NCBI GenBank assembly: GCA_023653785.1
Contig: JAMKCH010012693.1
Coordinates: forward strand, 62,001-126,000
Origin: Ophioderma brevispina
Lineage: Eukaryota > Echinodermata > Ophiuroidea > Amphilepidida > Ophiodermatidae
DNA: 64,000 nt
Reading direction: 5' to 3'
Below, in pieces: positions 34,370-47,293 of the stretch; the first letter of the stretch is position 1; every line of letters starts with the position of its first letter. The notes under the pieces were generated by a model that had not been told where the DNA came from, did not search any database, and saw only the letters and a program-made list of their open reading frames with translations. The translations under genes were made by a program, and so were the position numbers.

Positions 34370-35527
34370 TTAATAACGAGTAAAAACAACAACTCAAGTT
34401 CTATAAAGCGTAGGCCACATGTTGATTGATATTAATAGCTATTAATGGTATGGCTGTATTGTCTTTAGAAGTATACGAGTATGATATTAAGGAATACGTG
34501 GGTAAAACGCGCAGTATACAAGGCTGTGTACCACTCTTCATGTACAATACTGGTCGCAATTTCTTTTGTTCTCATACAATTAGTCAATGTAATGGTAATT
34601 TTGCCTCTTGACTATCACTTTTTATGCATAGATTGTTATTGATCTTGGCTTTATGATACCTGAAAGAACCATAAATTAAATAAACCTAGTTAAAACACAA
34701 ATAAGGTATAAAACAACTATTACATACCTTGGTGCTCTTCGCAAATCACATGTATAACAAATCCATATAAGAATAGTAGAAGTTGCAACAGACATGTCAT
34801 AGGCCTATTTCCCATTTTCTTCTATTCAGTTTGCACTAAATCTCCCAGCATCAGATGTGGCTTATAACCTATTTCCACTATTTGTATGCCAGCGCATTTT
34901 CAGCACAGTTGTTCTTGTATGTGGCTCTTAATAAAGAATGGAGTAAATCGACTGTAGAGTTTTAATAGATGCTATTAAAACATGCGGCATGCGTGTATGG
35001 TTTATACAACGTAAACTATGGCAACGCGTAGGTCAATTTACATCAAATAATATATATTAGTACAAGCTATTTAATATAGGGTAGTCAAAATGCCAACCTT
35101 AAGAATTTCTGTACTATGAAACACTATGGTAGACAATAAAATGAACATCTCATCCAATATTTACCTAAATATTTGAAAACAATTATGAAGTGTCGCTTTT
35201 GCGCAATTTCTATGGAAAAACTGTCAAAAATCTACTTTAATGCTAGACATGGGTATTATTGGTCGAACATGTCTAAACATCTGAGCTCCAATTCATTTCC
35301 GCATATTTTCTTACATAACCAAGGGTCACCTCGACAATATTTACTTGTTTTCACATCAGTTAATGGATGCTTGGAATTATCAATATTATCAATCAAATTT
35401 ATGAGTAGGTCAATATTGCTGACATGCAACTTACCGTAAGATGATCATCACATACTTGAAATAAGCAACTTTTTGAATTTTGAAAAATATGGTAGACACA
35501 ATAAAATGCACATCCAGTCAAAGTCAA
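34370..35527. other. AT-rich, no gene recognised
   Basis: Short ORFs only. The 88-codon ORF at 35173-35439 has no recognisable similarity. Confidence 0.35.
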
Positions 35528-36245
35528 GGGCTGTATTCTCAAACGATGTTTAAAATAAACGGTGGTTAGGCCTAAACTGTGGTTAGCTAAACGCACAGTT
35601 TAAAAAAACCGCAGGTTAAATATTTTAACAAGTCGTTAGCTAACCACGGTATTTAACACCCGTAAATATCATCCACCGAACTGTGACTTATCTTCGCCTA
35701 TAATATTACGTGCACGTGAACAATTTATATGCCAGACAATGCCTTCCGTAGTTGTAAATGCTATGCAGGAAGCCCCACGGGTAAATTTCAAGAATGTCGC
35801 GTTATGCAAGGAGCTTTAGAATTTATTCAGTGATAGAGACAAAACCCCGGGCCTATTTAACACTGGTGTATGTCGCTGTGCCTCACTTGCTATAATTCAA
35901 TACTATAACAGATACACACGAGTATAGAAATAGAAGCAAAGGAAAAATGGACGAGAATAAATCAACTGAGGACTCGGAAAAGAAAGATAAGAAAAATAAA
36001 GGAGACAACTGGTCTAACCACGATTATCACATATAGCTGAAAATATCAGGTATTTGATGAAAGCGTGAAGTTAAACACGCCTTAAACTATCCCCGGACCA
36101 AGTCTAAGTTTGACAACGTTTTAGCCATGTTTAACGAAGTTCGGCTAAAATTAACCATGCTTTGAGAATTGCGTTTATTTTAGTGGGCGTTTAAATTGCG
36201 ATTTAACCAGAGATTAGCGTTAAACATCGTTTGAGAATACGGGCC
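35528..36245. mobile_element. TIR element, Harbinger-like ends
   Basis: The left end GGGCTGTATTCTCAAACGAT and the right end, reverse-complemented, GGCCCGTATTCTCAAACGAT are inverted repeats. Both continue into GTTTAA. TTAACCA/TGGTTAA motifs recur inside both ends. The length is about 718 bp. Ends of this kind occur in Harbinger-type elements, but I cannot define the target duplication. Confidence 0.68.
35947..36036 (+). pseudogene. Possible Myb/SANT-like remnant inside the TIR element
   Basis: A 29-codon frame inside the element reads MDENKSTEDSEKKDKKNKG then DNWSNHDYHI and stops. An acidic-lysine leader followed by '.WS..E' is how the Myb-like DNA-binding ORF of Harbinger transposons often begins, so this may be the truncated start of that protein. 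It is too short to prove. Confidence 0.3.
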
Positions 36246-36720
36246 TGTGTTTATTACTGGGGCTTATTTTTTTCTGAACATGCAGTTGCCAAGTTGGTCC
36301 CATATCCCAAAGTCACATAAAATATTGATTTTCCTGGATAAAGCATACAACCTCTCAGAATGAATGGAATCGTCTAAAAACTTTAATGAAGTGACACGAA
36401 CTACTCACCATAATTCATATACGACTCAACTTGTTAAGGTGTTGGCTTTAAAATGTTATATAGTACATTGCTTTGTGCTGATAATGAATCTAAAGTGAAA
36501 AATATGGCTTACCGTATTCGTTTGGGGAAAAATATTTTCCATTTTTGGTCCCAAATTTACATGATTTACCACTCAATTCTATGAAAAAATCCAACACACC
36601 AATACTAAACCTCAAAAGATAACAAAGTGGCCGAACATTTTTTCCGATTTGCAAGCTTCAAAATACCGGAATAAAAAAATAGGATCTTTCCCCTTGAATG
36701 CGATGGCCTACTGGGCCGGT

Positions 36721-36790
36721 GTATGTCTGTCTGTCTGTCTGTCTGTCTCTCTCCATCTCTCCCTCTCTCTCCCTCTCTCTCTCTCTCAGC
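36721..36790. repeat. (GTCT)n-(CT)n microsatellite
   Basis: GTCTGTCTGTCTGTCTGTCT passes into CTCTCCATCTCTCCCTCTCT and pure CT. Confidence 0.95.
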
Positions 36791-37030
36791 TTCTCTCTAT
36801 GCGGATGATACAACACGTGTCCTAGCAAGTATCTGGTTTGAAGTTAATTGTTCACATGTCTCGTGCATTTTGGTTGGGTTCGAGGAGATTTAGAAATAGA
36901 AGCCATAATTTGATGTGGAATGACCAAATACGCCAATTAAGACTTTGAGTGACTATTTTTCATATGATGATAAAGCTACTGAGAAAAAGAATTTTGAGCC
37001 AAAACAACCTCAAAACAATTTTGAATATAT

Positions 37031-37862
37031 CGTCGGGTGTATTACATAGTGACGGATGTTAAACAAAATACGAATTTTTGTTTCTGAGAAAATCGCATTT
37101 GAAAAATCGCGAACTTATAGAGGGTCCGTACACATCCCACATACGATTCAAACAATCAAATCCGATTAAGAAACGAAATTAACAGCTGGAAATTTATTTT
37201 AGCTAATATTCATGGATTCTTACTTGATAAAATGGATGTAATACATTGAAAAAGTTAACCACCAGATCCGTCACACCAAAAAATACGCAAATCGGCGATT
37301 ACGTTCATGACATAGTGACGGATGTTGAATTTTCCCTATACTAAAGCGTTATTCAGCATCCGTCATTATGGAAAACAAGAATCGGCGTTTTCTGAACATC
37401 CGTCAAACCAACGTCCGTCATCGCGAAAAACTGCTCAATTTGGTTTATTACATAATGACGGATGTTGAGTGGATTGCCGCGATTCACCGCTTTGAACTGT
37501 AAATATAATATCAATTTCTACTAATATCGATATTTATAAATTAATTACATATTTTGCTTGTGTAAGTTATAAATTTAAAGATGAGAAAATTTACTAACAA
37601 AAGTATTTGAAAAGCCTTGGTGGGAAATAAAGTATACACTTCTTTGACAGAGGGTTCAACATCCGTCGCTATGTAATACACCAACATTTCTGTTATGTAA
37701 CATACGTCAAAATTGCAAAATTTCTAATTAAGATAATTAATCAATGAAGTACTTGCAAGGTTCGGCACTTGGCATGTTTGAAGATTTTGGTATTTAGTAC
37801 CATTTCCCTTAATTTCGTAAAAATGATAAAAATTCAACATCCGTCAAGTAATACACCCGACG
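37031..37862. mobile_element. TIR element with eight ATCCGTC motifs
   Basis: Perfect terminal inverted repeats read CGTCGGGTGTATTAC at both ends and extend outward into a shared ATAT. They are followed by GACGGATGTT. The interior has at least eight copies of ATCCGTC/GACGGAT in both orientations (37051, 37263, 37316, 37356, 37397, 37455, 37663, 37841), plus a GTCCGTC variant. No transposase ORF is present. It immediately precedes a LINE fragment that starts at about 37866. Confidence 0.85.
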
Positions 37863-37865
37863 ATA

Positions 37866-39360
37866 TGGAAAATGGGACAGTTGACTCTTTCAGGAAAAAT
37901 ACTTTTGATTAAAACTTTTGGTTTGCCCCAGTTTATATATTTGGCTTCAGTCATTTCCGTTCCAAATTATCTGATTGATAAGATTGAACAAATTTTACGT
38001 GATTTTTTATGGAAGGATGGTAGAGGTTTGGTTAAGAGTTAAATTAATGGGCAATATTAAGAGGCGGGAGTGTTAAATATGGTGGACATCAAATCCATGT
38101 TTCAGGACCTTAAAATTAGATGGACACAACATTATTTTAACAATAAATTATGCTACGTGTAAAGATCTTTAGATGTTTTTATTCAGCTATATGGTGGTAA
38201 GTTCATTTTTCACTGTAACATCAATGCTAGACAGTCAAACACATGGAAGCACATTCCATTATTTTATCTTACTTTGACTTTGATAAACCAGATAAAGTTG
38301 ATGTGGTACCTCTGTATTTGCGGGTTTTCAAAATAAAGGTACCTAAAATGTAGCTTTGTGTCAAAAATTTCAAGCTGATTAAACAGCATGTTTGTAAACT
38401 ACTTCTTGATTAATTTTTGTTCAGTGTTGATCTCTATTGGTAAAGAGATAAATCAAGAACTATTAATTTTCCAACTTATTGTTCTGATAATTATAAAGTG
38501 GGTCTGTGTGGGAAAAGCTGTAACATTGCCACACTGCTACATATGAAAAAGTATGCAGTGTACATTGCTAGAATTACACCTGAGTTAAAACACTGTGACA
38601 ATGGGGCGCAATATATGTGTACATAGAAAAATTTTCACATCTGAAGTTCAAAAAACGTTTGACACACAATGTTACAACTGTTATGTCAAATTGAACTGAG
38701 TTCTAATTTCTTACGCAAATAGGAACACTCGGTGATGTTTTCAATTTTGGGTGGGCCCCATGTAATTTTTTTTTCAGGTTAACAGACAGAACATCTTAAA
38801 ATCAGTTATTAATATTATTCATACCACTAATTTTAGAAACAATACTTGAAATGTCACAATTTTTCCCAAGAAAGTGAACATTATAGCAAAGAAATTGTTA
38901 AAAAATAAAAAGGTGGTCACTAACACAAAATTTCTTTCACTTTTTATCTTTCCTTACTTTATACCCGTAAATTATGTACATTATGTGAAAAGTAATATAA
39001 ATCAGTATTCCACGTTCTTCAAAATTGGACAATAAATGTCTGCAGCCTGATCCGGGAGCCTGATAGGTACCTTTACTGTGAAACACTCATTTGGAATAAT
39101 AATAAGATTCGGCTAAGTGGGAAACCTTGTTATTTCAATAATTTACTTTTGGGAGGCATGGAATTAATTAGTGACCTGTATAACGAGGATGGTAAGATAA
39201 TTCCTTTTGATACATGGATTGCACGTGGGATTCCTAACAATTTACTTTTTTCGCAGTGGAGGGGCATAGTCGCTGCTATTCCTGCCTCTTGGAAGTTAAA
39301 AAGGAGATGGGTTTCAAAAGGCCGCATTGTATTGAGAGTGGTTTTGTGTTAATGAATTTA
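37866..39360 (+). mobile_element. L1/Tx1-like LINE, C-terminal half, decayed
   Basis: It opens with LTLSGKILLIKTFGLPQFIY, LASVISVPNYLIDKIEQIL and RDFLWKDGRG, the thumb region of L1/Tx1 polyproteins. LNMVDIKSMFQDLKIRW follows near 38070-38125. After a decayed middle, 39090-39310 reads IWNNNKIRLSGKPCYFNNLL, LGGMELISDLYNEDGKIIPF, then GIPNNLLFSQWRGIVAAIP and SWKLKRRW, the classic Tx1-type C-terminal segment. The endonuclease and reverse transcriptase catalytic parts are absent. It may be the partner of the 5' fragments elsewhere in the genome. Confidence 0.85.
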
Positions 39361-41345
39361 ATAAAATCAGGAAGAATGGATAGTTTTAAACATACTTTTA
39401 AAATGTAGTAATTGAATATATAATTCAAATCAGATCTTCAATATAATATAGGTCAATATGAAATTTCACAAATAGCAGGCTTTACAGCCATGATATTGTT
39501 ATACACAAATTATGTTCTTTAGAGAATGAGATAGAAAGAAAACAATGAAGCACTTGTTTTTTTTTATTGTGTTTAAAAGTTTAAACCTATTTGGACTGTT
39601 TCATAATTGGTGGATGATGTAACAGGTACTTAATTGGATTATAAGTCCTTCTTTTGGGTTATCTTTCTGGAAGTGCAGACCGGTTGCTATGCTCTGCCTT
39701 ACAAATGTGATAGATTTGGTAAATATTCAATACCACAACATACAATTAAAAAAACAAAAAATTGAATTTAATTTGAAAAAGGAATGTTAAGACACAAGTT
39801 TAGTATTTTTTCTAAATGGAGAAAGATATGAATTATATATATATAAGACACACTTTTCTCTCGCATGCAATTCAAACTGGGTTTTTTTTAATGTTCTCTC
39901 TAATTCTTAGACTATTTTTCAGTGGAAGGAGACTGAATTAGTGACAAAACCTTTGGACTTAAAAAAAATTTAAAATCCGTGAAAAGGCTTACTTAAATAA
40001 GGTCTTTTGATTGAAATAAAAACTTTAAATGAGTTAAAAACTGTTTATAAAATCATTTAAAGATTTATATTTGAATCTAAAGGATTGTTTTTAAAATCCA
40101 AAAGGTTTTGTCACTTAATTACAGTCACCTTAGACTAAAAAAAATCTACGGCATTAAGAGAGTTTTAGTACTATTTTTGTTTGATTTTTTGTGTTGTATT
40201 TTATGTTGTATAAATTATAACGCAGTTAATACTTTCGCGGAAAAGGAAAATTATAATTACGTGATCACTGAAGGAGGCCCCAAATAATTCGCTCGAATAA
40301 AATTGATTAACTCATTATGGACGCTATGTACCACGAGTCTATCTAAATACGGTTAGTGATGAATAGAGTGATATGCTTCCCAGCACTTAATATGATTAAA
40401 CTGTTCATCAACACGCTCCTGTCTTTTTATTTATAACGGATTTCCATACTTCCCAATAAAATAACATTATACTCATTCATCTGAGATGGACCCCGTACAT
40501 TCTTGCGGAGGTGAAAAATTCAATTGAGGCGCAGGGACTTCTGTTTAATATGTTGTCACTTATGTGAGCAATGTTAAAAAAAGGACTGAAAATACACTAT
40601 AGTGTGTTCAATGCATGAATGAAATTGTTATTATGGCAGGAGAGTGAGTTAAATGACCGAAGTGTCCTCCAAGATAATCCGAGTGTGTGCAAGTGCATTG
40701 AATTCTCTCATTTTCCGGTAGAGCTAGGTTGATCCCTCACCGACTTAATTGATATAGGTCCAAAAATCCAGGGGACGACACGTATCAACGCGAATCGACT
40801 TTTTATAATAATTAATGAAAACCAGGGGTTCCCGATTTAATCTGACCATTGTTATAAGTCAAACGTCGACTTTTTGCCAAACTTGTTAATTTAAAACTGT
40901 GATATTTTTATAGCTAAATACAATTTGGTCCTGTCAAATTTATCCAGAAATCCGCATTATTGCTTTGTAGTTCCAATTGGCCTTTCCAATAGAGTGCTAT
41001 GGATATTCATATGGAAGTGGCCCATTAGTATTTTAGTATAATGCCATTCGGACATATGAAATTTGAGCTGGGAATTACTATTCGGAAAATGATACCAACC
41101 GACGATCACCGCAAAAAAGGAAGGTAGCATTACCACTTCTTTCATATAAAAAGAGCCAATATGCCCACTGATGATGTAAGCGTAAATCTCATTGTTGGTT
41201 TGTTTGCTGTCTGCATAGTCTTTGTTTGTTTAATTGCTTGCCTATTGCGTTAATGTTTAAATTATTTACTTCAGCTGCAATGAAAAAAATGAAGGAAATT
41301 AATTAGTGTTGAACTAATTTTAGGGGGACTTATTTTTAGTGAACC
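39361..41345. other. AT-rich, no gene recognised
   Basis: High A+T with A and T runs. No recognised coding sequence or repeat. Confidence 0.35.
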
Positions 41346-41351
41346 CCTTAT

Positions 41352-41445
41352 ATCTGTATATGTATGTATATGTAGGTGCGTGTATGTATATATGTGTGTG
41401 TGTATGTATATGCATGTATATGTATGTATGTAATGTGTATATGTA
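41352..41445. repeat. GTAT-type microsatellite
   Basis: Interrupted GTATATGTATGT units for about 95 bp. The Y/V/C-rich and H/T/Y-rich reading frames are artefacts. Confidence 0.9.
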
Positions 41446-42589
41446 TGCATTTGTAATATTCAGTCGGCATGTTTTTCGATCAGTATTTGTGCCCAATGTG
41501 TTTTCAATGGGCATTGCAGTGTACTGCGACACTAACACGCGGACTATAATCAATATTGCAAGTAGGCTAACTTGCTCATTTCCCCATTCAAGCTTCATCA
41601 TTCAGTCGGAAACCCTCTTTTGGGCCATTCTCCGATTAAGTGTTCAAGTCTGGTCTCCAAAATGACCAAATATCAACATTAAATGTGCAACGAGAGATTT
41701 TGAGGCACCCAAATATTGTGTCATAATAGTAATTCCATATAGATTAGACACTCAATAGATTTCTTACTTTGTATTTTGCTACAGAAATATGTCTTAAAAG
41801 AGAGAAAAATTGTGATTTTGATTCGCTTATATTTCAATATAAAACATAGGCCGAATTTTGTATTTGCTCCTATACGAAATTAGAAGTTTCACAATTTTTA
41901 TACCAAAGAAACATTTCTTAGCTTAATCCTTTCAGATGGAGATATTTTTGATGGAAAGATTTACATCAGGGCAAAAATCAGTAGTTTCGATTTTTAGACA
42001 CCTGATATGTGAAATCTCTCGTTGCTTCTTTAAGGAATTCCTGAAAATCATTGAAAATCGTAAACTTTAATATTTTCAGAACACGGAACAATGCATGGGT
42101 GATCTTAAACAATATCCGATTTTTTAGTATAATAGCCTAACGTTGACACTTAAGTAACGTATCTGATATAACGTATCTGGCCGGTCTTTCTCGATCGTGC
42201 CGTTCTCATGGTTCTTGATGAAAGTACATGCTTCACCGACTTAGTCTCTAAACCTTATCAGGTATTACCATCATACTAAAGCATGGTGTGGTATTCGACT
42301 TTATGTATCACACCGTTTTGCAAGAGCGTTGCGAGAGGGAGGTAAAGTATCTGGCGCGGTATGAATGTAACGTGAGGGATTTCTTTCATTACTAGGCCTG
42401 GAAATTGTTACTTTAAAATCATATTTTATGCAAAATATATATAATATAAAGTTGACGTCTGCTCGATTTATCACATATAGTGCTGCAGCACCAACCAGTT
42501 TAGAAGAGTACCGGGGCCGGAATAATAACATTTGTCATCATAGCTAAAATTGACCGTAGGTATGTGAACTTCATGAAAACAGGTGATGA

Positions 42590-43100
42590 CAAAATTAAAA
42601 GTGGTGGCAATTTGCATACGACGCCATTTTCCAAAACGGAGGCCATCTTAAAGCTAAAAACACCTAAGAAGACAATTTTGGTGTTAAAAATACTTTTTTC
42701 TTGGTCAAGAATCGCAATATGTTTTTTTTCTTGGTCAAGAATTTCAATACAACTATTCCCAAAACTATCAAATGATGTTGCCGACATTTTCCAAGATGGC
42801 TGACATTTTATTGACACAAACCTTAAATCTCCTATTATATAGCCTATGAAGGTGATTGTGGTGTCAAATTAAAGATTTTCTGGATCAAGGAGTTCAATAA
42901 AACTATTTACAAAACTGTCAGATGACTATAAAAGTAATGGAAGTTTTCATACGTCACTATTGTCCAAGATGGTCAACATAATTATGAAAGGCAAAATCCT
43001 TTATACCTCATACTATACAGCACCTAGAATGACGATTTTGGTGACAAGGTGTATGTTTAGGTCAACGGATTTCAACAGCAATTTTCTCAAAACTGTCAGA
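42590..43100. repeat. Degenerate ~170-200 bp repeats with CCAAGATGG motifs
   Basis: Blocks containing CATACGWC, CCAAGATGGYYRACAT, AAAACTRTCARATGA and GRTTTTGGTG recur two to three times (for example 42640, 42790, 42967). They resemble the AAGATGGC repeats of 49-54 kb. A TTTTTTCTTGGTCAAGAAT unit is doubled at about 42691-42742. Confidence 0.55.
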
Positions 43101-43199
43101 CGAGTCGTATGTCATATTATTCATGGACCACCAATGTGACACCCAAAATGTGACACCTTGACTACTGTATATGTATTCACCCAAACCATATATCTGGAA

Positions 43200-44915
43200 T
43201 TGCATGGGAATTTTGATATTTAGGTCTGTATTTCTTTAATAGAAACTATTATTTCTTTGTTTCAGATATGTCAAGAGTAAAATGGCCGCGAATTTCGAAC
43301 ACTTAAATGGTCATGGTCACGTGTACACCTGTTGGTAGTCAATGTTTTGGAGTTATCGTTCATAGGTACGTACCATAAAGCGCAGTTTGTGAGTTCTAAG
43401 GAGGAGTTACTGAGGATTTTGTTTAGATGGCATTACTATCAGCATCTGGGTTATATTGTTATACTTTGCCACATTATGCCTGACATAAACTCGACACTCT
43501 TGGGTACTTGTAATTAAAATATTCGATTTTTTTTGGAAAACAGTGCAATAAACAGTCACATTTTTATATTCACTTACCACTTCTTAGAATAGTTTTTATT
43601 GAACTCCTTGACACAACAAAACACTAATTTTCACACTAAAATCGTCTTCTTAGGTTAATAATTAAAACCTAACGGTTTTCTAAGAGCCTATGTCGTTCAT
43701 CTTGAAAAATAGCCGTGTATATACATTTCCATGACTCAACAATCTGGCAAATTGTAATATTCAACCTCTTGACCCAGACCACGTACATTTCGACACTAAA
43801 GTGGCCATAGTAGTGCTATGACCTTTAAAAAATGGCGGCCATTTTGAAAAATGTCGTTTTATGCAACGTGCCCATCACTTTTATTTTTGTCATCACGTAT
43901 TTTTTCGTGAACTACACAACCCATGATCAATCCGGCCCATGTGTTGGTAGAAATATAAGGCCCCTTTTCACCCGATGCGGCAGCACTAATCTTGCAAAAC
44001 TTTAATAATCCAATATATTATGGTTTTGAACTTTATATTTAGGGCATAATGGAGGCCTGAATTTGTGCATGCCGCTCTTTGTATAACGAACAGGGACACT
44101 TTTTAAAGAAGGGTTTTGGGACATGGCGATAAGCAAGAATTAACAATTCATCATCAGCCTTAGGCTTATACTTTCTCCCCCCGTTACAACTTGAGTCGAT
44201 CATTTTTTGAAAGCAAACTCCTAAGTGTAATTTTATATCAATAACATTTCATCTTTAACGTGTCCTGGGGTATATATGAAACTTTCTTTGTATTTTGATT
44301 TGTTTTTAATGATAATAACGAATGATGGTTGATATAAAATTTAGTTTCTTCACAACCCATATCCTAATCCTCTGATGATCAGTCTTTCTGGTTTGGATCG
44401 ATACCAAATACAAAGAGAGTACCATCCTTATGGAAAGTTAACAATTGGAGACCAGTTTTTAGGAATCGTGCACTGGTTAAAAAATTTGTAAATTAACAGA
44501 ATCAATGTAACCGGAAATGTTTTCTTAATTTCACTTAAAACAAAATTGATAAAGAAATGCTCTTGAACTCTTCAGATGTGATAATTTCTTTCATAAATTT
44601 GAATTTTGGAGTTTTATATCCGCGCCATGATGAAAAATCAACCAAAAAAAATGAACTTGTAATTTTCCGAAATTTACGAACATTTTCTGGCACAAAATTT
44701 CCCAGAACTTCTGTAAATTTTTAATACGGATAATTCTATTAAATAAGTCAATGCTATCCGTAATCCTGCAGGCAATTTCCCGAAAAATGCTGGGTAAAAG
44801 TTCCGCAAATCGGACAAAAGCTTTCTATTGTTCTTCGGAAAGGCTGTAAACTTACTGAAACGCCTGGAATTTTCGCTGCAGAAATTCCGTAATTTATCAG
44901 ATATATTCTTAACAG
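43200..44915. other. No gene recognised
   Basis: AT-rich. It contains one more AAAATGGCGGCCATTTTGA motif near 43830 and otherwise nothing recognisable. Confidence 0.35.
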
Positions 44916-45008
44916 TGGGGCAATCTACACGGAGCGCAGATCCAGATCGGATGCGCATCACCGTAGATCCTGAATCAACAGATCCAGATCATGAGACCGT
45001 AGAACTCT

Positions 45009-46067
45009 ACACGTATGGCAAGCCACAAAGGCATCGTATTGCTGCAACGCGTTGCGAGAATTAGCAACGCGTTTGCACCTTTCGGCAACGCGTTGCGACA
45101 TTTCAGCAACGCGTTGCCTGTGTCGGCCAATCAAAATCATGAATTTTCTGGACGTATTTTCAAAAATAGACCCTCAACGCGTTGCTAGTACTTGCAACGC
45201 GTTGCCAACCTTCACAACGCGTTGCGAGCTTTCACAACGCGTTTTGTCAAGCTCACAACGCGTTGCTAAGGTTAACAAGCAATAAGGGTCATAACGGTAT
45301 TGGCCGCAAAACGCGTTGTGAGAAAGTCACAACGCGTTGCGACATTTCGGAACGCTTTGCGACATGTCAGCAACTCCGTTGCGGTGTCCGGCCAATCAAA
45401 ATCAAATGATTTTCTGTGACTGTATTTTCAAAAATATAATCATCACACGCCGTTGCGACCTTCAACAACGCGTTCAGCAATACCTTTATGACCCTTATAT
45501 CGCCTTCACAAAAACGCGTTGTGAATTTACACGCGTTGTGAACTCGCAACTGGGGGGCGTTGTAATGGCTTGCAACGCGTTTGTGAAAGCATAAGGTCAT
45601 AACGATTGCCGCAACGCGTTGTGGATCGATTTTTTGAAATACGTCCACAGAATTCTTGAATTTGAGTTGCTGACGCCGCAACGCGGTTGCCGAAATGTCG
45701 CACGCGCTTGCTACGTTCTCACAACGCGTTGCGGCTAAACGTTCTGACCCTTATTGGCTTGTTCACCTAGCAACGCGTTGTGAGCTTGCAACGCGTTGTG
45801 TAAGCTCGCAACGCGTTGTGAAGGTTCGCAACGCGTTGTGAAGGTTCGCAACGAGTTTCAAAGGTTTGCAACGCGTGTGGGCTATTTTGTGAAATAGCGT
45901 AACAGAAGAAATTCATGATTTTCGATTGGACGACATAGCCCAACGCGTTGCTGAAATGTCGCAACGCGTTGCAACGCGTTGCGGTAATGTCGCAACGCGT
46001 TGGCTACTTTCTCGCAATCGCGTGACAGCAATTTTACGTTATGGCCTTTATGGCTTGCCATATACAC
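45009..46067. mobile_element. TIR element filled with CAACGCGTTG palindromes
   Basis: Its ends are inverted repeats: ACACGTATGGCAAGCCACAA on the left, and GTGTATATGGCAAGCCATAA as the reverse complement of the right. Both continue through AAAGGC to an ATTGCTG stretch and a TTGCGAGAA stretch. Inside are about 18 perfect CAACGCGTTG palindromes and about ten one-base variants, spaced mostly 20-21 bp. Two longer modules recur in both orientations: GGCCAATCAAAATCATGA with TTTTCAAAAATA, and AATAAGGGTCATAACG. No ORF or transposase is recognised. Confidence 0.85.
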
Positions 46068-46148
46068 GGCGCCAGTGAGTGCGAAAGTACAGCACCCCGT
46101 CGAGCGATAAATGTACAATGGCTACCCCCGTACACCTTGATCGATCGA

Positions 46149-47293
46149 GTATGGTAGGCCAAAGGGGCCACAACGTGAAAAGCTAGCCTACGACGCAGCT
46201 AATTTCGTTAAAGTGACAGCCTATTTAACCAATCGAATTCGTTTTTGACTCACGTATAGACTTACAAGTGCAAGTAGAGTCCGGAGGAACAAATCTCACT
46301 TTTTCGTGCAATAAATATAAAACATTATTATATCTACTGAGTACAAAGCTGACGCGGGGGAGGGGGGGGGGGGTGGGGGCGATAGGAGAGTATTATTATA
46401 TCCTTAATTGTTCACTATGTTGTGAATATATATATCTGCATGGTTTAGCTACGGACTTTCAGTATCTTCATGCAAAAAATAACATCAAGGGACGGCTAAC
46501 TCTCATCTACCTCATGTTATATATTGAGACCGAGGCCTTAGTGTTTCATGCTCCGCTTTATACCGTCAGTCACAATCTGAGCTATTAGACTATAGCGTAC
46601 GTCAGTCACAGTTTGACTCCGTAGCTCAATAAAACAGCTAACCCTGCACTCCCATTAAACCTGTCAGTAAAGCAAGCACGCTATTGATGCGCAAGCGTTG
46701 CACTACCCACGGGGTCGGGGAGCTGTCGGCCTCATGCGCGTTCTCTGGTATATAGTGATCGCTACGGCGAGTGTATCCGTGTCGAGAGTGGAGCTTGGCC
46801 ACTGCTCGCCATTATTGCCGGCTTAAGTTTTCTTAAAAAGCAATACTGGCATGGTGCGCGTAACTCTAGTATTATGAATAGTATTCAATTATATTCAGTA
46901 ACTTCAAGACGAACTTGTTAATTATTTGGTAGTATATTAAGGTAATCCTATGTTATTTGTCACGAAGCTAGTGGGTTGAATTCTGACATCACGCGTGGGG
47001 ACTTGAAAAAACCTTCTCGTGCTGCAAATTTTTCATTCCTTTTAATAGTTTAAACATATAATATATGAAATTATGGCCTACACTATAGGCATAGAGCTTC
47101 GTATTAGTTAATTACTAGTATAATTTAGTTGTATTTTATTGCCGAGGTGGTTCCTCCCGACTCTAGTGCCAGCTATTCAACTCTATCACGTGACAGAAAA
47201 ACATTCCGATTGGAGAAATATAGCTGCTCGTAAACGAAAAAAAGAGACTTGCGCGTAGCTAGCTGCACGTTGTGGCCCTTTGGCCTACCATAG
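46149..47293. mobile_element. Second TIR structure with related ends
   Basis: The left end GTATGGTAGGCCAAAGGGGC continues CACAACGTG and an AGCTAGC stretch. The right end reverse-complemented is CTATGGTAGGCCAAAGGGCC, then ACAACGTG and AGCTAGC. These ends resemble those of the adjacent 45009-46067 element (TATGGCAAGCCA). The interior holds a G-rich run at 46357-46378 and no recognised gene. Confidence 0.6.

Noticed and set aside
44674..44961. 95-codon minus-strand ORF
   Set aside because: It looked protein-like in places (KLRNFCSENS) but it overlaps the outer inverted repeat end and matches no family.
45040..46005. CRISPR array
   Set aside because: The regularly spaced identical palindromes look array-like, but the spacers are about 10 bp and partly repeated, there are no cas genes, and the DNA is animal.
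46268..46588. 106-codon ORF
   Set aside because: It runs through a G-rich run and shows no recognisable motif.
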